Shown: piece by piece, positions 18,900-28,000 of the stretch
Layout of the letters: every line of letters starts with the position of its first letter
Position numbering within the stretch: the first letter of the stretch is position 1
Assembly (NCBI RefSeq): GCF_009818105.1
Contig: NZ_CP046564.1
Coordinates: forward strand, 3,720,001 to 3,784,000
From: Bacillus sp. N1-1
GTDB taxonomy: Bacteria > Bacillota > Bacilli > Bacillales > Guptibacillaceae
Reading direction: 5' to 3'
DNA length: 64,000 nucleotides
Notes under the pieces: model-generated
The model's database searches: none
Seen by the model: the letters and a program-made list of their open reading frames with translations, nothing else
What the model was told of the DNA's origin: nothing
Program-made: the position numbers and the translations under genes

Positions 18900-19679
18900 T
18901 TAAATCACCTTAGCATATTGTTTGTCGTATTTGTTCAAAATGCGTAGTCCAATAAACAACAGGACTAGTGAGAGCGCTAATATAATCAAGAGGTTATCCC
19001 ATAGTGGCTGTCCTTGATAAAGAAAGATGTTACGGTACGAAACGAGAAAGTTAGTGAAAGGATTAAGGTAAAGAAGATCTCTAATGTTTGCAGGTACCGA
19101 TTCCATTCGGAAAAGCACTGGTGACAGATAAAGCAATGTCCGTGAAATGTATTGCATCATGTTTTTAATATCTTTTAAGTACACGCCAATATGAGCCATG
19201 ATGATCATGATTGGGAGCAATAGAAGAAGGTTAAGTATGATTAAAATAAAGAAATTCAATGCATTTACGGTTAAGTCAACACCACTAAAGTAGAGGAATA
19301 AAACCATAATGACTGAACTTACAAGAAACTTAAATGTATTCACACCAAGCCTCACCAGAATAAAAGTAAGCTTTGGCACATAAACCTGTTGAAGAATACG
19401 AGCTTTTGATGAAATAGCCGTAGTGGCATCAACCATACAAGCAGTTGCCCATTTTAACGGGATCAGGCCTGTAAACAGATAAACAGCGTAGTCGTCTCCG
19501 CCACGATCTAAAACGATTCCTACTAGAAAATAATAAATCGCCATATACAGGATCGGATCGACAATCCACCATAATGTTCCGAGGTACGTTCTAGCAGTAT
19601 TCGATTTCAGTTCGGATACGGTTAGGTGGTAAAGCAAATCTTTGTTATTTCGCCAATCGTTGAGTAATTTTTTAAACAT
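18900..19679 (-). CDS. Polysaccharide ABC exporter permease (TagG/Wzm type, ABC-2)
   Basis: A 259-residue ABC-2 membrane protein with six predicted helices. The cytoplasmic N-terminus LYHLTVSELKSNTARTYLGTLWWIVDPILYM is characteristic of TagG/RfbA/Wzm permeases. The start is ATG 19679 with AGGAG upstream; the GTG at 19703 has no site. It is the first gene of a seven-gene leftward operon ending at 11327, followed directly by its ATPase. It moves undecaprenyl-linked polymer across the membrane. Confidence 0.92.
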   Translation of the reverse strand: MFKKLLNDWRNNKDLLYHLTVSELKSNTARTYLGTLWWIVDPILYMAIYYFLVGIVLDRGGDDYAVYLFTGLIPLKWATACMVDATTAISSKARILQQVYVPKLTFILVRLGVNTFKFLVSSVIMVLFLYFSGVDLTVNALNFFILIILNLLLLLPIMIIMAHIGVYLKDIKNMMQYISRTLLYLSPVLFRMESVPANIRDLLYLNPFTNFLVSYRNIFLYQGQPLWDNLLIILALSLVLLFIGLRILNKYDKQYAKVI

Positions 19680-19962
19680 TCGCTTGTTAACTCCTAATCT
19701 CACTGCATTTATATTTTCAACGTCATATTATATTTTATATAATTCCGCTTCTGTCGTCTACCAGTATCAGAAGCCTGTCATTTTGGGTACTAACCCTTGA
19801 TAAGGCGCCTTTTCTCTACATTTTTTCGCTAATCTCCCCCTTTATTCAACCGTAATTTACAAAATCTTAACGTTTCTCATGAATTTAGAAACGATTAACT
19901 TATTCTTTCATAATTCAACCTGAATTGCCATCTTTTGTCGAATAACATTTATTGAGATATCC

Positions 19963-20002
19963 AACACGAAAAAAGCAACCAAGATGGCTGCTTTTTTCGT
20001 GT
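19963..20002 (-). terminator. Terminator of the amidase/lipoprotein transcript
   Basis: A long stem (AACACGAAAAAAGCA / TGCTTTTTTCGTGTT plus inner pairs) lies just after the lipoprotein stop. The exporter promoter must lie in the remaining 19680-19962, an AT-rich stretch with no gene seen. Confidence 0.82.
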
Positions 20003-20003
20003 T

Positions 20004-20612
20004 TCATTGAATTTCAACTAATTCTGCCACTTCTTTTTCTGAGTTGTCTGTTGTTTCATATACTTGCTTGATCATTCCTACTCCCTTTGCATAAAAGATT
20101 GTCATGATCATTTGGTCTTGCTTCTTTGTCACCTTTATGACGTCATGAAAACTTCCATAAGGAACTTCTACAGTATCCAACGTAGTCATCTCTACCCCTT
20201 CTTGTTGCTGGGAAAGATTCAAAAGTGCTTCCACTTCTTCTACTGATTCATATCCGTCAAGTATACTTTCTTTACTACTTGATTGACTTTCTTCTACAAC
20301 GGCAGCTCGGTCTTCTGTCCATTTGACGATCTGAGTCGTTTGCATATCTCCAAGTGTAATAATTCTTTGGAGATATTCAGCATTCTGATCAACAACATAT
20401 TCGGTAAAGAACTGCTTCCCCTGAGATGTAAATGTCTTTGTGACACCAGTTTCAGGTCTGTAGTCAATCAAATCCACTTCATTAATCGTGCTTGTTTCGT
20501 TAGTACCTGCTTTCACTTCGGTTACTTCACTCGAGCTATTCTCTGTTGAACCTGTACCACACCCAGTCGCTATAAATAACGTTAAAAGTAAACTTATTGT
20601 GGTTTTTTTCAT
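20004..20612 (-). CDS. Putative secreted lipoprotein of unknown function
   Basis: A 202-residue protein with a lipoprotein signal peptide: MKKTTISLLLTLFIATGC, lipidated Cys at 18, then a Ser/Thr/Glu-rich linker. The rest is a soluble domain with VTKTFTSQGKQFFTEYVV, VEVPYGSFHDVIKVTKKQ and IFYAKGVGMIKQVYE. The latter two resemble bacterial lipoproteins with beta-rich folds whose role is unknown. The start is ATG 20612, with GGAGG five bases upstream; a TTG at 20624 overlaps that site. It is 31 bases downstream of the amidase gene, with no terminator between, so the two are probably coexpressed. Confidence 0.75.
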   Translation of the reverse strand: MKKTTISLLLTLFIATGCGTGSTENSSSEVTEVKAGTNETSTINEVDLIDYRPETGVTKTFTSQGKQFFTEYVVDQNAEYLQRIITLGDMQTTQIVKWTEDRAAVVEESQSSSKESILDGYESVEEVEALLNLSQQQEGVEMTTLDTVEVPYGSFHDVIKVTKKQDQMIMTIFYAKGVGMIKQVYETTDNSEKEVAELVEIQ

Positions 20613-20643
20613 ATTTGCCTCCAAGTTAATGGTTAATATGTGC

Positions 20644-22725
20644 CTAATATAATCTGTTAGCTACCTGACTTTTCGGTTTTTCCTGAACTTTTCCACCCAC
20701 TGTGAACAAGGTGGTTACACGGTTTTCCATACCATATTCAAAAAGAACGTCCTGCACGGATGAGTTCAATGTATCATGTACGAGAATTAGCGGTGCACCA
20801 GTTTGAACGGCTAATGAGGAAGAAACGAGAGCATCAGGAAAATCCTGACCAATGGACAGAAGCACAGTATCTGATACCATTTCGTCGCTGTATTCATTTA
20901 AAATAGCAGCAAGCGTTTCATATCGTGTCTCCCCAGCCAAACGCTTCACATTAGAACCATTTGAATTTTTCAGCTGCTCTTCTAGATTTGAAGAAATAAC
21001 CGCTTCTCCACCGAGTATCGCTGTATCTTGTCCTTTTACATACGAAAGAGCTTCCGCTGATAATTCTTTCTTATCGGTTAGGAGTATCGCCCAATCGGAT
21101 GCTGAAGCGATTGGCGAGCTTGCTAGCGCATCTGCATAATTTAAGCCGTTCGCTACAAACACTCCCTCAACATGATCAAGTCTTTCGTTAATCATTAAGT
21201 TTGTTTCATATCGATTGGCTCCACCCAGTCTTTCTGCTGTTACCCCTAATCCCTTGACTTGCTTTTCAACCGTTGTAGAAATGGCACTCTTTCCACCAAT
21301 CAATAAGACTTTGTTAGCACCTAATCGCTTGATTTCTTGCTCAGCAAAAGGATCAAGTGAAGAGCCTCTAGTTAAAAGAATGGGCGCATTTCCTAGCTGC
21401 GCAGCAAGAGGACCTACAGATAGAGCATCTGCATAACCTAATCCATTTGTAAGTACAACTGTTTTTTCATTTTTATTATCTTTAAAACCTTCAGGATAAA
21501 TTTCTTTTGAAATCTTAACGGCTGTTTCAAATCGATCGCTTCCAGCAAGAGCTTTCACGTTAAGCGTCTTTGTCACTTGTTCTCCAGAAATATTTGTCCA
21601 AAGCGTATCAGCAGACGATCGATTTACAACTTTTACATCCTTCATAGCTTTAGCCGCTGAAATAGCCTGGCTTTTTTCGAAGTAACTCCCTTTACTTGAG
21701 CCATCTTTACTCCGAATTTGATAAGGACGCGTTAAATAATTCGACCACTCAACTGTGCCTTTCTTCTTATCAATGACTTTTGTATTTTTACGATCTTTTG
21801 CATAATTGATCGCATCCGAAAGCTCTGTAAAAGAAACAGCTTTACTATTTCCTTTAATATAAACATCATAGTTTACTTTAGTAGAGTCATAGATCGTTTC
21901 CTGCTTATCTTTATCAAATACCGTCACGTTGTTAAGGGTTTTTGCGAATGTAATCGCATCATCTCGTGAAGTGAATTGCTTAATTTCTTTCCCACTACTA
22001 TCCTTCACTTCAAACACTTTAAAGAAGTTAATAGCAGCTTGCGCAAGCGCTTCTGCGGCATCGTTTTGGAAACGACTTGTTTTAATTAAGCTTTCTTCTG
22101 AGGGATTAGACATATAACCAAGCTCCACGAGCACAGACGGCATCTGTGCATTTCGAATGACAAAGAAAGCCTGATCATTTTGAATTCCCTTATCGAGCAA
22201 TCCAGTTTTATTCAGCACCTGCGGATGAACGATGCTAGCAAGTCGGCGGCTTTCTGATTCAAAATTAACCTGCATTGGATCTGGCGGATATTCTTCATCC
22301 CACGCCGCGGCTTTACTATAATAATAAGTTTCATATCCCTTAACGAGCGTGCTAAAAGGGTACGCATTATGATGAATGGAAATAAAAAGTGAATTGTCAT
22401 TATTCCCCTTCACGTATCCGTTTGCAACCTTCATTCTTTCAATAAGATCCTCTTTTGAATCATTCGCAAAATCTCGATCCGTTTGTCTTGTCATAAAAAC
22501 TTTAATATCCGTTCCTTCTAACTTTTCCTTTAGCTTTAAACCGATTTCAAGCGTTCCAACTTTTTCATAAAAGCCGGTTTCTGCTCCAGAATAACCCGAG
22601 GTTCCAGTAAACTTGCCTCCATGCCCTGGATCAATCACTATGTATTTTTCAGCTGAAGCAAAAGACGGACTGTGTATCATCACGACCATTAAAATAAAAA
22701 AACTAACAAGTAAACTCTTTTTCAT
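20644..22725 (-). CDS. N-acetylmuramoyl-L-alanine amidase with three cwbr2 repeats (LytC-like)
   Basis: A 693-residue secreted autolysin. The signal peptide (1-25, ending ASA) is followed by an Amidase_3 domain: VIDPGHGG (Zn His35), GAETGFYEKVGTLEIG (Zn Glu), SLFISIHHNA (Zn His), SVLVELGYMSN (catalytic Glu). Residues about 240-390 are a linker with three short repeats of the pattern F/A-K..K..VKVV. Then come three cwbr2 domains (about 393-690), each with a RxGGxxRYET-like start and ADALS...PILLT and ILGGxxAIS motifs. B. subtilis LytC has the same parts in the opposite order (repeats first). It cleaves the MurNAc-L-Ala bond. Confidence 0.95.
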   Translation of the reverse strand: MKKSLLVSFFILMVVMIHSPSFASAEKYIVIDPGHGGKFTGTSGYSGAETGFYEKVGTLEIGLKLKEKLEGTDIKVFMTRQTDRDFANDSKEDLIERMKVANGYVKGNNDNSLFISIHHNAYPFSTLVKGYETYYYSKAAAWDEEYPPDPMQVNFESESRRLASIVHPQVLNKTGLLDKGIQNDQAFFVIRNAQMPSVLVELGYMSNPSEESLIKTSRFQNDAAEALAQAAINFFKVFEVKDSSGKEIKQFTSRDDAITFAKTLNNVTVFDKDKQETIYDSTKVNYDVYIKGNSKAVSFTELSDAINYAKDRKNTKVIDKKKGTVEWSNYLTRPYQIRSKDGSSKGSYFEKSQAISAAKAMKDVKVVNRSSADTLWTNISGEQVTKTLNVKALAGSDRFETAVKISKEIYPEGFKDNKNEKTVVLTNGLGYADALSVGPLAAQLGNAPILLTRGSSLDPFAEQEIKRLGANKVLLIGGKSAISTTVEKQVKGLGVTAERLGGANRYETNLMINERLDHVEGVFVANGLNYADALASSPIASASDWAILLTDKKELSAEALSYVKGQDTAILGGEAVISSNLEEQLKNSNGSNVKRLAGETRYETLAAILNEYSDEMVSDTVLLSIGQDFPDALVSSSLAVQTGAPLILVHDTLNSSVQDVLFEYGMENRVTTLFTVGGKVQEKPKSQVANRLY

Positions 22726-22881
22726 ATCCCACTCTCCTCTCTTGGCAATCTATTACATTTTATTATAGGTGAGTGAGAACTTCTACGTTCATTAGCTAAT
22801 TCTTCTAAGATAAGAAAATAGGACTATTTATTCAGCTTCCTCTCCCTTTTCCCTCCATTAATAAAGAATAGATAACGTAAG

Positions 22882-22910
22882 AAACCTTCCTGCTTATTGC
22901 AGAAAGGTTT
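22882..22910. terminator. Terminator after wecB/mnaA
   Basis: Stem AAACCTTCCTGC / GCAGAAAGGTTT with loop TTATT, 12 bases past the epimerase stop. The leftward tail is only weakly T-rich. Confidence 0.65.
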
Positions 22911-22921
22911 TTGAACGGTTG

Positions 22922-24064
22922 TTATTCAGTAAACGGGTCTGGTTTAATAGTTGAAGCACCAAAGTAATATAAGATCGCTTTAACAATTCGATTTGATGCT
23001 TCTCCATCTCCATAAGGATTAGCAGCTTGGGACATTTTATAATACTCCTCCTCATTTGTGAGAAGTGTTGATGCAGTAGAATAGATTGCTTCTTCATCTG
23101 TCCCAACAAGCTTAAGTGTTCCAGCTGAAACGCCTTCAGGCCTCTCTGTATTCTCTCTTAAAACAAGAACCGGTGAGCCGAGTGAAGGCGCTTCTTCTTG
23201 AACACCACCAGAATCGGTTAAAATCAACGTTGCTTTTGAAGCAAAATTATGAAAATCAATGACATCAAGAGGTTCAATTAAATGAACATGAGAATGCGTG
23301 CCAAGTACTTTATCAGCAAGCTCTCTAATTAGTGGATTTAAATGAACAGGAAAAACCACATGAACATCATCATGTTCGTTAACAATCCGCTTAACCGCTT
23401 GGAAAATACGTGTCATTGGTTCACCATGATTTTCTCGCCGGTGAGATGTGAGTAAAATCATTCGTTTCCCCCTAATTTTCGATAATAGAGGATGATCGTA
23501 GTCTTCTTGGACCGTATTTTTCAATGCATCAATCGCTGTATTTCCTGTTATATAAATACGATCTGCTGTTTTTCCTTCATTTAATAAATTTTCTGAAGCT
23601 TGAATGGTAGGTGCAAAGTGCAGATCAGCAAGATTTCCAGTTAGCATTCGATTCATTTCTTCAGGAAAAGGAGACCATTTATCATATGAGCGTAGCCCCG
23701 CTTCTATATGACCTACTGAAATTTGATTATAAAATGCTGCAAGACTTGCAGCAAAGGTTGTTGTCGTATCCCCATGGACTAGCACAAGATCAGGCTTTTC
23801 TTCCTTCATAATTGTATCAAGACCATTCAGCACTCTTGTAGTAATATCAGCAAGTGACTGTTTGCTTTTCATAATATTTAAATCGTAATCTGGCTCGATC
23901 TCAAAGATTGATAATACTTGATCAAGCATTTCTCGATGCTGGGCTGTTACAGCAACAAGCGGCGTAATATGTTGCGGAAATTTCTTTAACTCATTCACAA
24001 GCGGCGCCATTTTTATTGCTTCAGGTCTTGTCCCAAAAACACTCATTACTTTAACAGGTGCCAT
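22922..24064 (-). CDS. mnaA: UDP-N-acetylglucosamine 2-epimerase (non-hydrolysing)
   Basis: A 380-residue enzyme of the WecB/MnaA family, the same length as B. subtilis MnaA. It interconverts UDP-GlcNAc and UDP-ManNAc. Motifs: SVFGTRPEAIKMAPLV, VHGDTTTTFAASLAAF, HIEAGLRSYDKWSPFPEEMNR-type, TSHRRENHGEPM, LTDSGGVQEEAPSLGSPVLVLR with the conserved ENTERPEG. ATG 24064 has AGGAG in front and matches the usual family start; upstream in-frame codons have no support. It supplies UDP-ManNAc to WecC and possibly to TagA-type enzymes elsewhere. Confidence 0.96.
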   Translation of the reverse strand: MAPVKVMSVFGTRPEAIKMAPLVNELKKFPQHITPLVAVTAQHREMLDQVLSIFEIEPDYDLNIMKSKQSLADITTRVLNGLDTIMKEEKPDLVLVHGDTTTTFAASLAAFYNQISVGHIEAGLRSYDKWSPFPEEMNRMLTGNLADLHFAPTIQASENLLNEGKTADRIYITGNTAIDALKNTVQEDYDHPLLSKIRGKRMILLTSHRRENHGEPMTRIFQAVKRIVNEHDDVHVVFPVHLNPLIRELADKVLGTHSHVHLIEPLDVIDFHNFASKATLILTDSGGVQEEAPSLGSPVLVLRENTERPEGVSAGTLKLVGTDEEAIYSTASTLLTNEEEYYKMSQAANPYGDGEASNRIVKAILYYFGASTIKPDPFTE

Positions 24065-24139
24065 GTTGACTCTCCTTTTGTTCAAATGGTAAAACTCATT
24101 CCCATTACATCTTATTAAAACACCCAACAAAAAGCAAAA

Positions 24140-24164
24140 AGCCCCCCTACATAACAGGAAGGCT
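24140..24164 (-). terminator. Terminator of the SGNH-like gene
   Basis: Leftward, AGCCTTCCT pairs with AGGGGGGCT through two U·G wobbles; a T run follows. On the + strand the wobbles are mismatches, so it works leftward only. Confidence 0.75.
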
Positions 24165-24169
24165 AGTAT

Positions 24170-24961
24170 TTAGTTACCGCTTAAATAATCGACGATGAAA
24201 TCGCCCCATACTTCAAACCCTTGTTCATTCGGTCTGGAATCTACTAAATAATCGTTAATTTCTTCACTATCAACTGCTGGCCATTCTTTCCAATGATCCA
24301 AATATATGAGGTCATTTGCTTCCGCATATTTTTCAAGAGCACTGATTTGAAGTGCGTAATAGCCCGGATCAGCAATCGGATTTGACGGCATCAGCATGAT
24401 ACTTACACTCGGAATTGCTTCTTTTAATTCCAACATAAAGGTAGAAAGATTTTGGTGCCCCTCATCAATAACCACAACACCATTATCATTTAACGTAAAC
24501 GCTTCTAATAGGACGATATCTGGTTTTTCTTCAATGACGTTTTCATATAATTCGTCCTCAACGATCGACTTTGTTGTGGCGTCTTTAAAAGTAATTTGTT
24601 TAACTTTAAAAGCCCCATTCCAATAGGATTCCTCTAATCCCTTTTCAATAATTTGCTTGAGTCCTTCTTTACTTGTACCGATTGATTCCGAGCCGACAAT
24701 GGCAACTGAAATCGGTTCGTTAAAAGACATCATCTTCTCTTGAAGGTTCTCTGGGAAATTGGTAACAAGCTTTTTAAGTTCCTTATTACTTACCGGTATT
24801 TCATCAATTCCTTCACTTTGCTTTGTGGCTCCTGATGCAGAATCAACTTCTGCACTTACAGTCTCACCTGTTTGTTCAAGCTTATCATCCCAATGAAACT
24901 TCCCAGCAACAACCACTGCTAGGCATCCAATAAGAGCGATCAAAAAGAGTACATTTTTCAT
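24170..24961 (-). CDS. SGNH/GDSL-like secreted or membrane-anchored protein
   Basis: A 263-residue protein with an N-terminal membrane anchor or signal (MKNVLFLIALIGCLAVVVAG). The extracytoplasmic part starts with a low-complexity linker, then VAIVGSESIGTSKEGL, which fits block I of the SGNH fold with Ser in GSES. IVLLEAFTLNDNG has the block III Asn, and DSRPNEQGFEVWGDFIVDYL resembles the C-terminal block V, though the usual Asp-x-x-His there reads D-S-R-P-N with no His. It may therefore be inactive or use another base. ATG 24961 is preceded by a strong GGGGGG-rich site. Probable role: sugar or wall-polymer deacetylation or binding. Confidence 0.68.
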   Translation of the reverse strand: MKNVLFLIALIGCLAVVVAGKFHWDDKLEQTGETVSAEVDSASGATKQSEGIDEIPVSNKELKKLVTNFPENLQEKMMSFNEPISVAIVGSESIGTSKEGLKQIIEKGLEESYWNGAFKVKQITFKDATTKSIVEDELYENVIEEKPDIVLLEAFTLNDNGVVVIDEGHQNLSTFMLELKEAIPSVSIMLMPSNPIADPGYYALQISALEKYAEANDLIYLDHWKEWPAVDSEEINDYLVDSRPNEQGFEVWGDFIVDYLSGN

Positions 24962-25045
24962 AACTTCCCCCCTGGAAATCTGTCGAATAATGGTATCTAA
25001 TAATATTATTGTAATAAAGGGAAATTGATTGCAAGTAAAAATTAA

Positions 25046-25073
25046 AAAGCCGCTCACTTTTCGGAGCGGCTTT
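25046..25073 (-). terminator. Terminator of the 1382-residue subtilase gene
   Basis: Stem AAAGCCGCTC / GAGCGGCTTT, loop ACTTTTCG, followed leftward by a T run; it begins 10 bases past the stop. Confidence 0.88.
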
Positions 25074-25082
25074 CTTGGTATC

Positions 25083-28000
25083 TTACTTATTTAACCATTT
25101 GTTAAATTTATCTTTCACATCTTTGTTTACAGCACTGTCACCACCAAGAACTTTCGCTCCTGATACATCTGTTGTTGTAAAGTACTTAACAAGATAAGAT
25201 TCAATCTCTTTCGGGATTTCATCGCTCTTCACAAGGAACATGCTACCTTTATCTTTCACAACAAGTGGTGCAGCTGCAAGGGCATCTGGGAAGTTCATGC
25301 CGTTAGCAACAAACAGTTGATCTGTATTTGTCCCAAGTTCTTTATGAATTTCTACAAGGGTACCGAATCGGTTTGCTCCAGCAAGGCGTTTTGTTGTAAG
25401 CGATAACTCATCAGCCATATCAACAACCTCATCAGAGATGACCGCATCTCCACCTAGCACGTAAACTTGCTTTCCAGCCATTACCTTTTTCGCATCTTCC
25501 GTAAGCGTTTTGCCATCCGTCAAGACAATTGGCATATCATTTGCACCTGCGATAGATGCAGCACTCAAGGCATCTGCGAAGTTTGTTCCTGTCGCAAGGA
25601 AGACAGCTTCGCTTGTCGCACCTTTTTCAGCTAGTTTATTAATAATCTGAACGTTCGTATCATAACGAGTATTTCCGCTAAGTCGTTCAATATCAGCTGT
25701 ACTTACGCCTATGTTCGCAAGCTGCGTAGTTACTTTCTTCGAGATTGCATTTTCACCACCAAGAATCATCACATTCTTAGCTTTAAGGCGAGAAATCTCG
25801 TTTAGAACCTCATCAGAAAGCATACCGTCTTTATTAGCAAGCAAAATTGGGGCATCGTATGCACTTGCTAACGGACCAGCAGATAGTGCATCTGGGAAGT
25901 TAAAACCAGTTGCGATAAACACCGTATCCACGGTTGTTCCTTCAGGATACATCTGTTTTGATACTTCGATTGCCGTTTCAAAACGAGTGTCCCCAGCTAC
26001 CACTTCTACCATATCGCCATCAGTTTCAACCGGCACGATCGAAAGCACTTCACCTGTCGCTTTATCTTTCAAGAAAATTCCAGCTGTATACTTACCGCTA
26101 ACTTCTGGTGTCGTGATTTTCACATCAGTTGTTGCTTTCTTACCTACTCCTAAATCAAAGCTGGATTTACCAGTTACTTCAATTTTACCAGCGCCTTCTT
26201 CTCCAGCCTCAAGTACTTTCGCTTCTGTAACAGAGAAATCAAAATCTGTCGTTTCTCCAACCGTTGAATAACCGTCGACGCGAATGGTGTATTCACCATC
26301 TGGAAGGTTTTTCACAGAGAATGATTCTTCAGAATCACCGTCCGCATCAATGGCAATATAATCTCCAATTGTTTTACCATCTTTTGAACGATAGAGATAA
26401 AGATCAAGGTCATCACCAGCATCGTTCGTATTGCCAATTGCTACATCAAGAGAAATGTTATTTTTAAGGGTAATCGTTTTATCGTAGACACCGCCATCAG
26501 CAACAGTTTCTCTAGATTTATCCGTTTCCGGCTTACTAAATGCACCGCCTACTACTTCTACTGAACGTTTCGTAGATAAGTAGTTTTCAAACGTAACAGA
26601 TTGAGATACTTCACTACCAGGCATTACGCTACCAAGTTCAATTCTACCGGGGCTAGCAACAACATCCTGGACGAATGCTTCTAGCTTAAACTTGTTCATT
26701 TCCAAACCATCTTGTGGACCAGCTGTTCCATAAACAGCTACTTCCCAAACACCTGATTTAGGACTTTTAGCAACATAATCTTCTACTCCAAGACCATCAT
26801 AACCCGCATACCCTTGAAATGCGTTAACCTGATCTCCATCAGGATTCATAACAAGCATGCGCACACGTCCCTGGAACTCATCGTTTTCTTTAAGAGCTTC
26901 CAGTGCAAATCGTACTTCTTGCGCTCCTTCTTCTACATTAAAGAAGTAACTCTTTGTTTTTGAAGACTGAACTTCATCTTCATGGGTTAAGCGGAATCGA
27001 TCTTCAGACGTAAAGTCTTCTCCAAGTACGATTGTCTGGAATGAACGAGCTTCTGCATAAGCCGTATCTGGATCATCGATTAATAGTGTACCAGCGTTTA
27101 CGCCAATCTCCATCTTGCTCTTATCATATTTCACAGTCATTTCTTTAAACTCACCAGGCGCAAGCTTAATACTACTAACGGAAGGAGTAAACCAATCAGA
27201 ATTTGAAGAAATGTTTAGGTTCTTCGTTTCATCCGTTGGGTTTTCTACCATGACCGTTACTTCTTCAGGAACTTCTTTGTTGCGAACATAAAGTCCTGGT
27301 CCACCCGAAACTTTCTCACCATGGTAAACCGTAACATTTACTTCCTTCACTTCATTGATATAATGCTTACGAATGTATTCATAAGCTGCTGGGACATCGA
27401 TTAGTCCAGCACCTTCTTCTACGCGATTATATCCATCAACATGTACAGCTGTTTGAATCAATGCTTCACGAGCAAGTTCATAATCAAAAGGAATACGATC
27501 CTTCAGCGCTGCTTGTTTTAATGTTGCTACTGCACCAGCTACATATGGAGAGGACATACTTGTTCCTTGAAGCACTTCGTAATTACCTAAATGCAATGGG
27601 AATGAAGCATAAGCAGATCCCGGTGCCACGAAGTCTGGTTTTTGTTGACCATCTTCTGTTGGTCCGTTTGCCGAGAAGTACCATAGGCCTTCACCTTGAA
27701 CTGGAGAACCATCCGAATTCTTTCCATAAGGATAGTAACCATATTCAGTTGCCCACATTTTACTGTTAATATATGCCCCGATCGAAAGAGCTTTCATTCC
27801 ATCACCAGGAGCACCTACAGAATCCACACCAGGTCCATCATTACCAGCAGAAGTGACATAAATCGTATCGAATAGCTCACCCATATCTTCAATAATTTTC
27901 GCATATGCACCTGATCCGTCGTTGAGATCTGGTGAAGAGCCAAGGCTCATGTTCACAACATCTGTACCAAATCCACCCAATTCTTCAGGGACAGCTGCAA

